A program made the translations under genes and the position numbers. Shown piece after piece: positions 52,876 to 60,826 of a stretch of 64,000 bases of DNA. This DNA comes from Coprococcus sp. (lineage in GTDB: Bacteria; Bacillota; Clostridia; Lachnospirales; Lachnospiraceae). Positions within the stretch are counted from its first letter, which is position 1. Every line of letters starts with the position of its first letter. The notes beneath the pieces are model-generated. The model saw only the letters and a program-made list of their open reading frames with translations. It was not told the DNA's origin and ran no database searches. The stretch lies in contig JAGBHU010000042.1 of NCBI GenBank assembly GCA_017935345.1, positions 124,001 to 188,000 on the forward strand, read 5' to 3'.

Positions 52876-53826
52876 ATGAAAAAAGTAAACTTAATCATCC
52901 CCTGCTATAACGAGGCGGAAGCTCTGCCGTTATTTGCAGAAGAACTGAATAAAACAATGAATTCCTTAACGGACTACGAGTTTGAAATTCTGATGGTAAA
53001 TGACGGCTCAAAAGACGCTACTCTCTCTGTCATGAAAACTCTTTGTAACAAGGACAGCAGATACAAATATTTGTCTTTTTCCAGGAATTTTGGAAAGGAA
53101 GCTGCCATGTATGCGGGATTTTGTAACGCTGACGGAGACTATGTGGCTGTCATGGACGCCGATATGCAGGACCCACCTTCCATGCTCCCCCAAATGCTGT
53201 CCATTCTATCCGATGGCGAATATGACAGCGTAGCAACACGACGCGTAACACGTAAGGGTGAGCCTGCCATTCGTTCATGGTTTGCAAGACAGTTTTATAA
53301 GCTGATCAATAGAATTTCCGATGCCGACGTCGTTGACGGTGCCAGAGATTTTCGTCTTATGAAAAAGGAAATGGTGGATGCCATCGTTTCCATGTGTGAA
53401 TCCAACCGTTTTTCAAAGGGTATCTTCGGCTGGATTGGTTTTCAAACAAAGTGGTTGGAGTATGAAAATGTAAACCGTATCGCAGGAGAAACAAAATGGA
53501 ATTTTTGGGGCCTGTTTAAATATGCCATAAACGGAATTGTAAACTTCTCGGAATCACCCATGTCCATTGCGTCAGGCTTTGGTATATTCTGCACGTTTCT
53601 TTCATTTATCATGGTCGTATTTTTCTTTGTAAGAAAATTGATATTCGGTGACCCTGTTGCCGGCTGGCCATCTCTTGTATGTATTATCCTTTTTGTAGCA
53701 GGATTACAATTCCTCTGCATGGGAATGATGGGAAAATATATCGCCAAAACCTACATAGAAGTTAAAAATCGACCTCATTATATTATTTCTGAAACGGATA
53801 AAGAAAATGTCAAGAAAATAAATTAA
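52876..53826 (+). CDS. Glycosyltransferase family 2, DPM1/GtrB-like
   Basis: A 316-residue membrane-bound enzyme. The GT-A domain has LIIPCYNEAEALPLFAEEL, MVNDGSKDATL and the DXD-type site AVMDADMQDPP near residue 95, then VDGARDFRLMKKEMVDAI and the acceptor motif GETKWNFWGLFKYAING. Two C-terminal helices (MSIASGFGIFCTFLSFIMVV and SLVCIILFVAGLQFLCMGMM) anchor it. Relatives transfer a sugar from a nucleotide donor to undecaprenyl or dolichyl phosphate, for later glycosylation of cell-wall polymers or proteins. A single-gene unit with its own promoter and terminator; no flippase gene is adjacent. Confidence 0.93.
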   Translation: MKKVNLIIPCYNEAEALPLFAEELNKTMNSLTDYEFEILMVNDGSKDATLSVMKTLCNKDSRYKYLSFSRNFGKEAAMYAGFCNADGDYVAVMDADMQDPPSMLPQMLSILSDGEYDSVATRRVTRKGEPAIRSWFARQFYKLINRISDADVVDGARDFRLMKKEMVDAIVSMCESNRFSKGIFGWIGFQTKWLEYENVNRIAGETKWNFWGLFKYAINGIVNFSESPMSIASGFGIFCTFLSFIMVVFFFVRKLIFGDPVAGWPSLVCIILFVAGLQFLCMGMMGKYIAKTYIEVKNRPHYIISETDKENVKKIN

Positions 53827-53841
53827 AGAAGTTCTTTTGAG

Positions 53842-53910
53842 AAAAAGAAATCCCCGGCAGTAATATGTCATCAAAATTCCGGATACATATTACTGTCGGG
53901 GGTTTTCTTT
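53842..53910. terminator. Terminator between GT2 and phosphohexomutase genes
   Basis: GAAATCCCCGGCAGTAATATGT pairs with ACATATTACTGTCGGGGGTTTTC (20 or more pairs, few wobbles), followed by T residues; it lies between convergent genes. Confidence 0.9.
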
Positions 53911-53943
53911 AAGAACAATGTCTCTTTATATTTTCTATTTTCA

Positions 53944-55695
53944 TTACTTCTCTAAAATTTCATAGATGAGATCCATTACCTTGTCACCGAAATCTGCTGA
54001 CATCTGCTGTGCCTCATCATAGCTTGCGCCCTTAATTCCATAGTAGAACTTAATCTTTGGCTCTGTACCGGATGGTCTTACAGCCAGCCATGCATCATTT
54101 TCCAGTTCATAATAAAGTACATTCTGGTTCGGGAAGCCTGTCGGTCTTACATCGCCTGTTTCAAGGTTTCTGATATACTCAAGACGGTAATCACGAACCA
54201 CCCTTGTCTTATAGCCTGCTACCTCTAAAGGAACATTTGCCCTCAGAACATTCATAATGTGTCCTATCTTCTTTGAGCCTTCAACACCCTTCAGCGTAAC
54301 GGTCTTGATATCATCTACATAATAGCCGTATTTCTCATACATATCCATCATGGCATCCCATAATGTCTTACCCTGAGATTTATAATAAGCTGCTGCCTCG
54401 CAGAGTGCCATCGTAGCAACTATTGCATCCTTATCTCTTGCATGAGTTCCTATCAGGCAGCCATAGCTTTCCTCAAATCCGAAAAGGTATGTTCCCTTTC
54501 CTGTCTGCTCGAATCTGAGAATCTCACGTCCGATATTCTTAAATCCTGTAAAGCACTCGATAAGCTCTGTACCATATGCCTTTGCGATTGCATCCACCAT
54601 ATTTGTTGTAACAATCGTCTTAATGATTGCGCCATCATCAGGGAGCTTTCCGTCTCTTGCCTGCATCTGGCTTACCTCATATTCACACAGTAAGCTGCCT
54701 GACATATTTCCTGTAAATACCTTATACTCACCTGTTGCAGTATCCTTTGCATAGCAGCCAAGTCTGTCCGCATCAGGGTCTGTTGCAAGGACAAGGTCGG
54801 CATCAATTTCCTCTGCCAGCTTAAGGGCAAGTGTAAATGCTTCCTTTGCTTCAGGATTTGGATAATCTACTGTAGGGAATTCTCCATCCGGAAGCTCCTG
54901 CTCAGGAACAACATATACATTTTCAAATCCGATTTCCTTTAAAATTCTTCTTGCAGGAATATTTCCTGTACCGTGAAGAGGTGAATATACAATCTTCAAA
55001 TCCTTGCCATACTTGTCGATTGCATCCTGATTGATAACAAGCTTCTTAAGCTCTGCTATATAGGCATCATCAACCTCTGCACCTATCGTAACGAGAAGTC
55101 CCTTCTCAATAGCCTCCTCCATATCCATCGTCTTTGTATCGGCAAAGTCTGTAATCGCTTTAACCTCTGCCATAATGCCCTGGTCATGTGGCGGTGTAAT
55201 CTGTGCGCCATCCTCCCAGTATACCTTATATCCGTTATACTCAGGCGGATTATGGCTTGCCGTTACATTGATACCTGCTACACATCCCAAATATCTGACT
55301 GCAAATGAAAGCTCCGGTGTAGGACGAAGTGACTCAAATCTGTATGCCTTAATACCGTTTGCTGCAAGACAAAGAGCTGCCTCCATTGAAAACTCCGGTG
55401 ACATTCTTCTGGAGTCGTAAGCAATCACAACACCCTGATTCTGTTTACCTGCTTTAATAATATAATTTGCAAGTCCCTGTGTAGCCTTACGAACTACATA
55501 TATATTCATTCTATTGGTTCCTGCTCCAATGATACCACGAAGTCCCGCAGTACCAAATACCAAGTCACAATAGAATCGTTCTTCTATTTCTTTCTCATCA
55601 TCCCTGATTGCCCAAAGCTCGTCTTTTGTTTCCTGACCGAACAAAGGATTGTTTACCCACTGCTCATATACCTTCTTGTAATTACTTTCGTTCAT
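53944..55695 (-). CDS. Phospho-sugar mutase (phosphoglucomutase/phosphomannomutase family)
   Basis: A 583-residue alpha-D-phosphohexomutase. The phosphoserine loop is NVTASHNPPEYNGYKVYW (Ser147), the metal loop DPDADRLGCYA, the sugar loop GFEESYGCLIG and the phosphate site RPSGTEPKIKFYYG. This larger bacterial type usually interconverts glucose 1- and 6-phosphate. The ATG at 55695 with AGGAGG is chosen; an ATG at 55770 has no Shine-Dalgarno and would add 25 non-conserved residues. It is the last gene after cotS in the proS-cca-cotS run, 115 bases downstream. It links cellobiose and glycogen phosphorolysis to glycolysis. Confidence 0.95.
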   Translation of the reverse strand: MNESNYKKVYEQWVNNPLFGQETKDELWAIRDDEKEIEERFYCDLVFGTAGLRGIIGAGTNRMNIYVVRKATQGLANYIIKAGKQNQGVVIAYDSRRMSPEFSMEAALCLAANGIKAYRFESLRPTPELSFAVRYLGCVAGINVTASHNPPEYNGYKVYWEDGAQITPPHDQGIMAEVKAITDFADTKTMDMEEAIEKGLLVTIGAEVDDAYIAELKKLVINQDAIDKYGKDLKIVYSPLHGTGNIPARRILKEIGFENVYVVPEQELPDGEFPTVDYPNPEAKEAFTLALKLAEEIDADLVLATDPDADRLGCYAKDTATGEYKVFTGNMSGSLLCEYEVSQMQARDGKLPDDGAIIKTIVTTNMVDAIAKAYGTELIECFTGFKNIGREILRFEQTGKGTYLFGFEESYGCLIGTHARDKDAIVATMALCEAAAYYKSQGKTLWDAMMDMYEKYGYYVDDIKTVTLKGVEGSKKIGHIMNVLRANVPLEVAGYKTRVVRDYRLEYIRNLETGDVRPTGFPNQNVLYYELENDAWLAVRPSGTEPKIKFYYGIKGASYDEAQQMSADFGDKVMDLIYEILEK

Positions 55696-55810
55696 CCCGT
55701 TGCCTCCTAATTGTTTGTGAATCCATCCTCTACCGATTTTCACATCGTAAAATTTATCTTTTCTATTCATTCACAAAAATATCCAATAATCCACGTTCCA
55801 CATTATACCC

Positions 55811-56806
55811 TTAAAATATCATCTTGTGAACCCCGTAATGTTGAGAAAAATTCTTCAAAATTTTAAGTTTTTCTTGTTCATCTTTTATAACTTTTTCCAG
55901 TTTTTCCATATTGACCGGTGACATCCAGCTTTTTTTGGAGTTCATATAACGATTACTAATCTTCCAAAACTTTTCAGGATAGCAATACATCATATAGATA
56001 AATTCATAGCCTTCCTTCTTAAGCGGAATGATTTTCTCATACTCTGATATGATTTTCACTGCCAAGTTAAAGTTATAATTATTTTTTTCCATTACCTTAC
56101 GGATATACTGATATAAGTCCATCAACTGATAGCCGACATGAAATCTGTCAAAATTGATGGTTGCCATAAAATCGTCGCAAAATATTACACTATGATAATT
56201 ATACGCTCCATGACAATATCCTATTCTAAAAGGCACATTTAATGTATCAATTTCTTCCATTACCTGCTGACATTTTACTGCCTGCTCATAGAAATAATCA
56301 TATGCCTTGATATACAAATGTTCAAATTCATTCTTAACGGAACGCTTGGAAATAAAGCTTCTGATTTTCTTTATTTCCTGTGTTTTTCCCTTGAAATTTC
56401 CCGGACTCTTAAGGCTTCGTGCATTTCCCTCTTCCTGATATAGCCTTTCTCCGCTTTTATGAAGCTCGGCCAGATTATATGCGGCACGCTCCAAATCATG
56501 TATACTTCCCGGACTGCACTCTCTGCCTTCAAAATACTCTCTTACAACAAATGGATTTCCATATCTGTCATATGTAACCAGTTCCCCGTCCTTTGCCGCT
56601 ACTACTCTGTCTATATGTGTAAAGCCTGCATCATACATCCGTTCTTTAAATGCCTTCTCTTCCTCAAGTCGTTTCTCATTTCCTAAAAGCGGGGAAACCT
56701 GCCTGATTCCTTTATCTGTCTTAAGTATAATAGCACCTCGTCCTCTTCCATAGCCCATAACCTCCATATCGTATGCTTCGTATACCTCACACATTTTTTC
56801 AGGCAA
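55811..56806 (-). CDS. cotS: CotS-family spore coat protein (degenerate kinase fold)
   Basis: A 331-residue protein of the CotS/aminoglycoside-phosphotransferase-like fold. The nucleotide region is GRGAIILKTDKGIRQVSPLL, and the hinge matches VVREYFEGRECS. The catalytic loop, HGD in active kinases, reads YCHGAYNYHSVIF here (His199, Ala201), while the metal Asp of INFDRFHVG is kept. It is therefore probably a pseudokinase scaffold in the spore coat. The start codon is TTG at 56806 after AGGAGGGG; the first internal ATG (56794) lies too far from that site. The Shine-Dalgarno is inside the terminator hairpin of the upstream cca gene, which may limit its expression. Confidence 0.85.
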   Translation of the reverse strand: MPEKMCEVYEAYDMEVMGYGRGRGAIILKTDKGIRQVSPLLGNEKRLEEEKAFKERMYDAGFTHIDRVVAAKDGELVTYDRYGNPFVVREYFEGRECSPGSIHDLERAAYNLAELHKSGERLYQEEGNARSLKSPGNFKGKTQEIKKIRSFISKRSVKNEFEHLYIKAYDYFYEQAVKCQQVMEEIDTLNVPFRIGYCHGAYNYHSVIFCDDFMATINFDRFHVGYQLMDLYQYIRKVMEKNNYNFNLAVKIISEYEKIIPLKKEGYEFIYMMYCYPEKFWKISNRYMNSKKSWMSPVNMEKLEKVIKDEQEKLKILKNFSQHYGVHKMIF

Positions 56807-56862
56807 AAAAATCCCCTCCTACAATCATTATCTTAATACCGATAAATAATTGTATGAAGGGA
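56805..56862 (-). terminator. cca terminator overlapping the cotS ribosome binding site
   Basis: On the minus strand TCCCTTCATACAAT-ATTTATC pairs with GATAAT-ATTGTAGGAGGGGA, followed by seven T. The right arm contains the AGGAGGGG of cotS and the T-run contains its TTG start. Reading through the stem would trap the ribosome binding site. Confidence 0.75.
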
Positions 56863-56885
56863 ACTTAAAAATAATTCTTAAACCA

Positions 56886-58229
56886 CTAATTTTGTTTCAG
56901 ATATTCATTTACCATATTCAGCAAAATATTTTTATCATTCCTATCAGGCTCTTCCAGAACCTTGTCAAGCAAATACTTTAGCATCTGTCCCATTTCCTCA
57001 CCCGGCTTCATACCGATACCTATGAGGTCACCACCATTTACGGCCAAATCCTTCATTGTAAGACAATCCCCTTCATTTACCACCTCTTCATACATATTCT
57101 CAAGTCCGGCAAGTATCTGAAGTCTCTCTTCCATTCTATAATCGCTCTGGGCTGCCATATCCGCCTTCTTGATCTTCAGAAACATTGGAAAGAAATCCAA
57201 TCCCATTTCGCTCAAAGCCTTCCGAAAGCTCTTCTTAGACGGCAGACCGCTTAAACCGTAATCGTGCCATCTTATCATCTTACATACAATTTTAATTGTA
57301 TCATTATCAAAACGCAGACGCTTCAGGATATCTGTCGCAAGCTTCTCCCCCACATCAGCATGTCCATAGAAATGGTCTATACCATCCTCTCCTATACTAT
57401 GGGTATCAGGCTTTCCAACATCATGAAGCAGTGCGGCAATCCTGCATACCTCCGTAGGCTCAATCGCCTTTACCGCCTCTATGGAATGAACTCCTACATT
57501 ATATAAATGATATGGATTGTTCTGAGGTCTTTCCATCATACGGTCAAATTCAGGAAGGATAAATGATGTAATACCCATCACATATGCATCTATCAGCTTC
57601 TCAGGATGGGCAGATGTCAGCAGCTTTACCAGCTCCACACGAATTCTCTCCGCACTGATATCCATCAGATGCTCCGCCTGAACAATCATGGCAGCTCTGG
57701 TATCTCTTTCAATTTCAAATCCTAACTGACCTGCAAATCTTATGGCACGAAGAATTCTAAGGGCATCCTCATCAAATCGGTCTGCGGCTACCCCTACTGC
57801 CCTGATTATTTTGTTATTGAGGTCTTCCGTGCCACCGAATATATCGATAATTCCATCCTTATGGCTGTATGCCATCGCATTGATGGTAAAATCTCTCCTT
57901 TTCAAATCTTCTTCAAGATTTGAAGTAAACTGAACCTCATCCGGTCTTCTATGGTCGGTATATTCGCCGTCTATTCGATAGGTTGTTACCTCGTAGCCCT
58001 CTTTTCCAAACATGACCGTTACCGTACCATGCTGAAGGCCTGTATCCAAAGTCCGTCTGAATAATGCCTTCACCTGCTCCGGTCTAGCCGAGGTTGTAAT
58101 ATCCCAATCCTCCGGTATCCGTCCCAACACAGCATCCCTGACACAGCCGCCGACGATATATGCCTCATAGCCTGCTGCCTCAAGCGTTGTGATTATTCTG
58201 TTTGCATTTTCCGGCATCTCAATTCTCAT
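56886..58229 (-). CDS. cca: CCA tRNA nucleotidyltransferase
   Basis: A 447-residue enzyme that builds or repairs the 3' CCA of tRNA. The head has AYIVGGCVRDAVLGRIPEDW then DITTSARPEQV, with the metal-binding Asp pair; next come VTTYRIDGEYTDHRRPDEVQ, LEEDLKRRDFTINAMAY and DRFDEDALRILRAIRFAGQL, the class II body. A central HD domain (RIAALLHDVGKPDTHSI, HFYGHADVG) is the usual addition. The ATG at 58229 follows TAGGAG. It lies 93 bases after proS and 79 before cotS. Its own terminator follows. Confidence 0.95.
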   Translation of the reverse strand: MRIEMPENANRIITTLEAAGYEAYIVGGCVRDAVLGRIPEDWDITTSARPEQVKALFRRTLDTGLQHGTVTVMFGKEGYEVTTYRIDGEYTDHRRPDEVQFTSNLEEDLKRRDFTINAMAYSHKDGIIDIFGGTEDLNNKIIRAVGVAADRFDEDALRILRAIRFAGQLGFEIERDTRAAMIVQAEHLMDISAERIRVELVKLLTSAHPEKLIDAYVMGITSFILPEFDRMMERPQNNPYHLYNVGVHSIEAVKAIEPTEVCRIAALLHDVGKPDTHSIGEDGIDHFYGHADVGEKLATDILKRLRFDNDTIKIVCKMIRWHDYGLSGLPSKKSFRKALSEMGLDFFPMFLKIKKADMAAQSDYRMEERLQILAGLENMYEEVVNEGDCLTMKDLAVNGGDLIGIGMKPGEEMGQMLKYLLDKVLEEPDRNDKNILLNMVNEYLKQN

Positions 58230-58253
58230 TTCGCTACTCCTAAAATAACCTGC

Positions 58254-58287
58254 AGATGCGGCTTAATGTATCAATTAAGCCGCATCT
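58254..58287. terminator. Hairpin between proS and cca
   Basis: AGATGCGGCTTAA pairs perfectly with TTAAGCCGCATCT around 8 bases. The T-run is on the plus strand, whereas proS and cca are read on the minus strand (there AAAAGATGCGG...CATCTGCAGG), so it may be an mRNA processing or stability stem rather than a terminator. Confidence 0.6.
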
Positions 58288-58322
58288 TTTACACATTTAT
58301 TTATAATAAGTTATACTGTTTA

Positions 58323-59756
58323 TTAGTACGCCTTGCCGAAGTATATCATCTTCGCAGCAGGCTTGCCACAATGAACGCATACATCACCAAGCTTCTCCTG
58401 CTCAAATGGCATACATCTTGTTGTTGCACCTGTTTCATCTTTAATGGCAGTTTCACACTCTGTATCACCACACCACATTGCCTTGATAAAGCCCTGCTTC
58501 TTCTCTAAAATATCCGTAAATTCTTCCCAGTTATTTGCAACATGTGTATTGGCATCTCGATGTGCCTTTGCTCTCTCAAACAGTTCCTTCTGTATCGTTT
58601 CGAGAAGCTCGCCTATCTTAACGTCTATTTCATCAAGAGAAACGATGAGCTTCTCTCTTGTATCACGACGTACAAGAACCGCCTGATTTGCTTCTATATC
58701 CTTTGGTCCTATCTCTACACGGATTGGAATACCGCGCATCTCCTGCTCAGAGAATTTCCATCCCGGACTCTTGTCACTATCGTCTACCTTAACACGGAAT
58801 GCACCGAGCTTTTCCTTCAGCTCCGCTGCCTTTTCAAGTACGCCTTCTTTTTTCTGCATAATCGGAACAATCATAACCTGTGTAGGTGCAACCTTCGGAG
58901 GAAGTACAAGTCCTGAATTATCACCATGAACCATGATAATAGCTCCAATCAGACGTGTTGTCATACCCCATGAGGTCTGATGAACATATTTCAGTTTATT
59001 ATCCTTATCCGTAAACTGAATTCCAAATGCCTTTGCAAAACCATCACCAAAGTTATGGCTTGTACCGGACTGAAGTGCCTTGCCATCATGCATAAGCGCT
59101 TCTATTGTATAAGTAGCTTCTGCACCTGCAAACTTCTCCTTGTCTGTCTTTCTTCCTTTTACAACAGGGATTGCAAGAACATTCTCACAGAAATCAGCAT
59201 ACACATTCAGCATTTGAATCGTTCTCTCTTCCGCTTCCTCGGCAGTGGCATGTGCTGTATGTCCCTCCTGCCATAAGAACTCTCTGGAACGAAGGAACGG
59301 TCTTGTCTCCTTCTCCCAACGAACGACAGAGCACCACTGATTATATACCTTTGGCAAATCACGATAAGACTGAATTTCATCCTTATAAAAATCACAGAAC
59401 AACGTCTCTGATGTAGGTCTTACACACATACGCTCATTCAGCTCATTCAATCCTCCATGCGTAACCCATGCAACCTCCGGTGCAAAGCCCTCTACATGAT
59501 CTTTCTCCTTCTGTAAGAGACTTTCAGGAATAAACATTGGCATATATACATTCTCTACACCTGTCTCCTTAAATTTTGCATCAAGCTGTTGCTGGATTAA
59601 TTCCCATATAGCATACCCCGCAGGCTTAATTGCCATACATCCTTTAACATTTGTATATGAAATAAGCCCCGCCTTAATGACAACATCCGTATACCACTGG
59701 GCAAAATCCTCATCCATAGAAGTAATCGCTTCTACAAGCTTCTTATCGTTTGCCAT
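58323..59756 (-). CDS. proS: Proline-tRNA ligase, short (archaeal/eukaryote-like) type
   Basis: A 477-residue class II synthetase that charges tRNA-Pro. Motif 1 is [20 protein letters not shown], motif 2 is [20 protein letters not shown] with HTAHAT, and motif 3 [16 protein letters not shown]. It lacks the 180-residue insertion of the common bacterial type and carries the C-terminal extra domain with Cys pairs ([15 protein letters not shown]), ending GKAY, as in the ProRS type 3/archaeal-like group. The ATG at 59756 follows AAAGGAG. A strong promoter lies at 59904-59932, giving a leader of about 140 nt; no T-box is seen. Confidence 0.95.
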   Translation of the reverse strand: MANDKKLVEAITSMDEDFAQWYTDVVIKAGLISYTNVKGCMAIKPAGYAIWELIQQQLDAKFKETGVENVYMPMFIPESLLQKEKDHVEGFAPEVAWVTHGGLNELNERMCVRPTSETLFCDFYKDEIQSYRDLPKVYNQWCSVVRWEKETRPFLRSREFLWQEGHTAHATAEEAEERTIQMLNVYADFCENVLAIPVVKGRKTDKEKFAGAEATYTIEALMHDGKALQSGTSHNFGDGFAKAFGIQFTDKDNKLKYVHQTSWGMTTRLIGAIIMVHGDNSGLVLPPKVAPTQVMIVPIMQKKEGVLEKAAELKEKLGAFRVKVDDSDKSPGWKFSEQEMRGIPIRVEIGPKDIEANQAVLVRRDTREKLIVSLDEIDVKIGELLETIQKELFERAKAHRDANTHVANNWEEFTDILEKKQGFIKAMWCGDTECETAIKDETGATTRCMPFEQEKLGDVCVHCGKPAAKMIYFGKAY

Positions 59757-59903
59757 TTTCTTTCTCCTTTAACAATTTGAGTGATTTCATTTTAGATAAG
59801 GCTGTCTAACTTGTTTTTCAAACCTCCTGTGCCTTGCAAAACAATTTATACACACCAGTTTACAATACAAATTTCACTCTATTTTTATTATTGACATAAT
59901 GAC

Positions 59904-59932
59904 ATTATATATAGTCACTATCACATTTTCAA
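59904..59932 (-). promoter_or_regulatory. Promoter of the proS-cca operon
   Basis: On the minus strand TTGAAA, 17-base spacer, perfect TATAAT (59904-59909). Transcription would start near 59897. A weak TTGTTTT/AAAACAA stem enclosing CAGGAGG is in the leader. Confidence 0.78.
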
Positions 59933-59978
59933 GAAGATTTTTCCTATGACGGTTACTGATTAGCAAAGAATATTAACA

Positions 59979-60680
59979 TCAAAATTCATCCAGCTCTATT
60001 ACCTCAAATGCCTTGCCCTCCGGCTCACTCTTGAATACCATATGCTCACCTGTTACCGGATGGGTAAATTCCAGTCTGGATGCATGGAGTCCTATCTGCT
60101 GGTACTGCTTCTTCACCTTCTGGAACTTCGGGTTATATTTTGTATCACCCCAGATTCCACATTTTCTGTTTGCCATCTGAACACGTATCTGATGATGACG
60201 GCCTGTCACAAGCGTAATCAAAACATAGCTTAAAATCCCCTTATCCGTTTCCATAACATCAAGCACTTCATATGCAAGCTCCGCATATTTTGCATCGGGT
60301 GTATCCTTATCCACAACCTTCGTGATGTTGCTTTGCTTATCATGCAGCAGATAATCCTTTAATACTCCCTCTTCATTTGGAAGCTCACCTGTCAGGATTG
60401 CCTGATAATATTTAATCATTTCGCCGTCTTCGCTCTGCTTAGAAAGATTTGCTGCTGCCTCCTTTGTCTTTGCAAATACCATAATACCGCCTACAGGTCT
60501 GTCCAGTCTGTGAATCGCTGCAAGATATGGCTCTTCGTTCCGATTTTCCCTCTCAAAAATACGAAGCTTCAGCATACTTATCATATCCTCGGAATTTGTC
60601 TTATCTGACTGTGACGGCACGCCGTACGGCTTCACACATACAAGAATACTGTCATCCTCATGTAAAATATTCAGTCTCAT
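59979..60680 (-). CDS. RluA-family pseudouridine synthase
   Basis: A 233-residue enzyme that converts uridine to pseudouridine in rRNA or tRNA. The catalytic stretch is AIHRLDRPVGGIMVFAKT with Asp60. Other family blocks are VKPYGVPSQSDK, LTGELPNEEGVLKDYLLHD and LVTGRHHQIRVQMANRKCGIWGDTKY. No S4 RNA-binding domain is present, as in the short RluA/TruC-like forms. The target base cannot be told. The ATG at 60680 has AGGAGG. A single gene between the proS promoter and the ABC exporter terminator. Confidence 0.93.
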   Translation of the reverse strand: MRLNILHEDDSILVCVKPYGVPSQSDKTNSEDMISMLKLRIFERENRNEEPYLAAIHRLDRPVGGIMVFAKTKEAAANLSKQSEDGEMIKYYQAILTGELPNEEGVLKDYLLHDKQSNITKVVDKDTPDAKYAELAYEVLDVMETDKGILSYVLITLVTGRHHQIRVQMANRKCGIWGDTKYNPKFQKVKKQYQQIGLHASRLEFTHPVTGEHMVFKSEPEGKAFEVIELDEF

Positions 60681-60747
60681 CTGTTACCTCCTGCAAACGT
60701 AAAATAATATGATTCTATAAAAATTTCTATTTCTAATTAATATTACA

Positions 60748-60792
60748 CAACAAAAAGCAAAACGCAATATTTTTTAAATATTGCGCCTTGTT
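60748..60792 (-). terminator. Terminator of the MacB-like ABC operon
   Basis: CGCAATATTT pairs with AAATATTGCG, extended by CAACAA/TTGTTG. On the minus strand it is followed by TTTTGCTTTTTG. Confidence 0.75.
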
Positions 60793-60826
60793 GTAGTTGC
60801 CATAATCTTATTTTTCATAATATAAT

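Noticed and set aside
58254-58287. proS terminator
   Set aside because: The perfect stem lacks a T-run on the minus strand, so I list it as a hairpin and do not claim it ends proS.
59757-59903. T-box leader for proS
   Set aside because: No specifier, AGTAG box or GGGTGG box; only a promoter and a weak stem are present.
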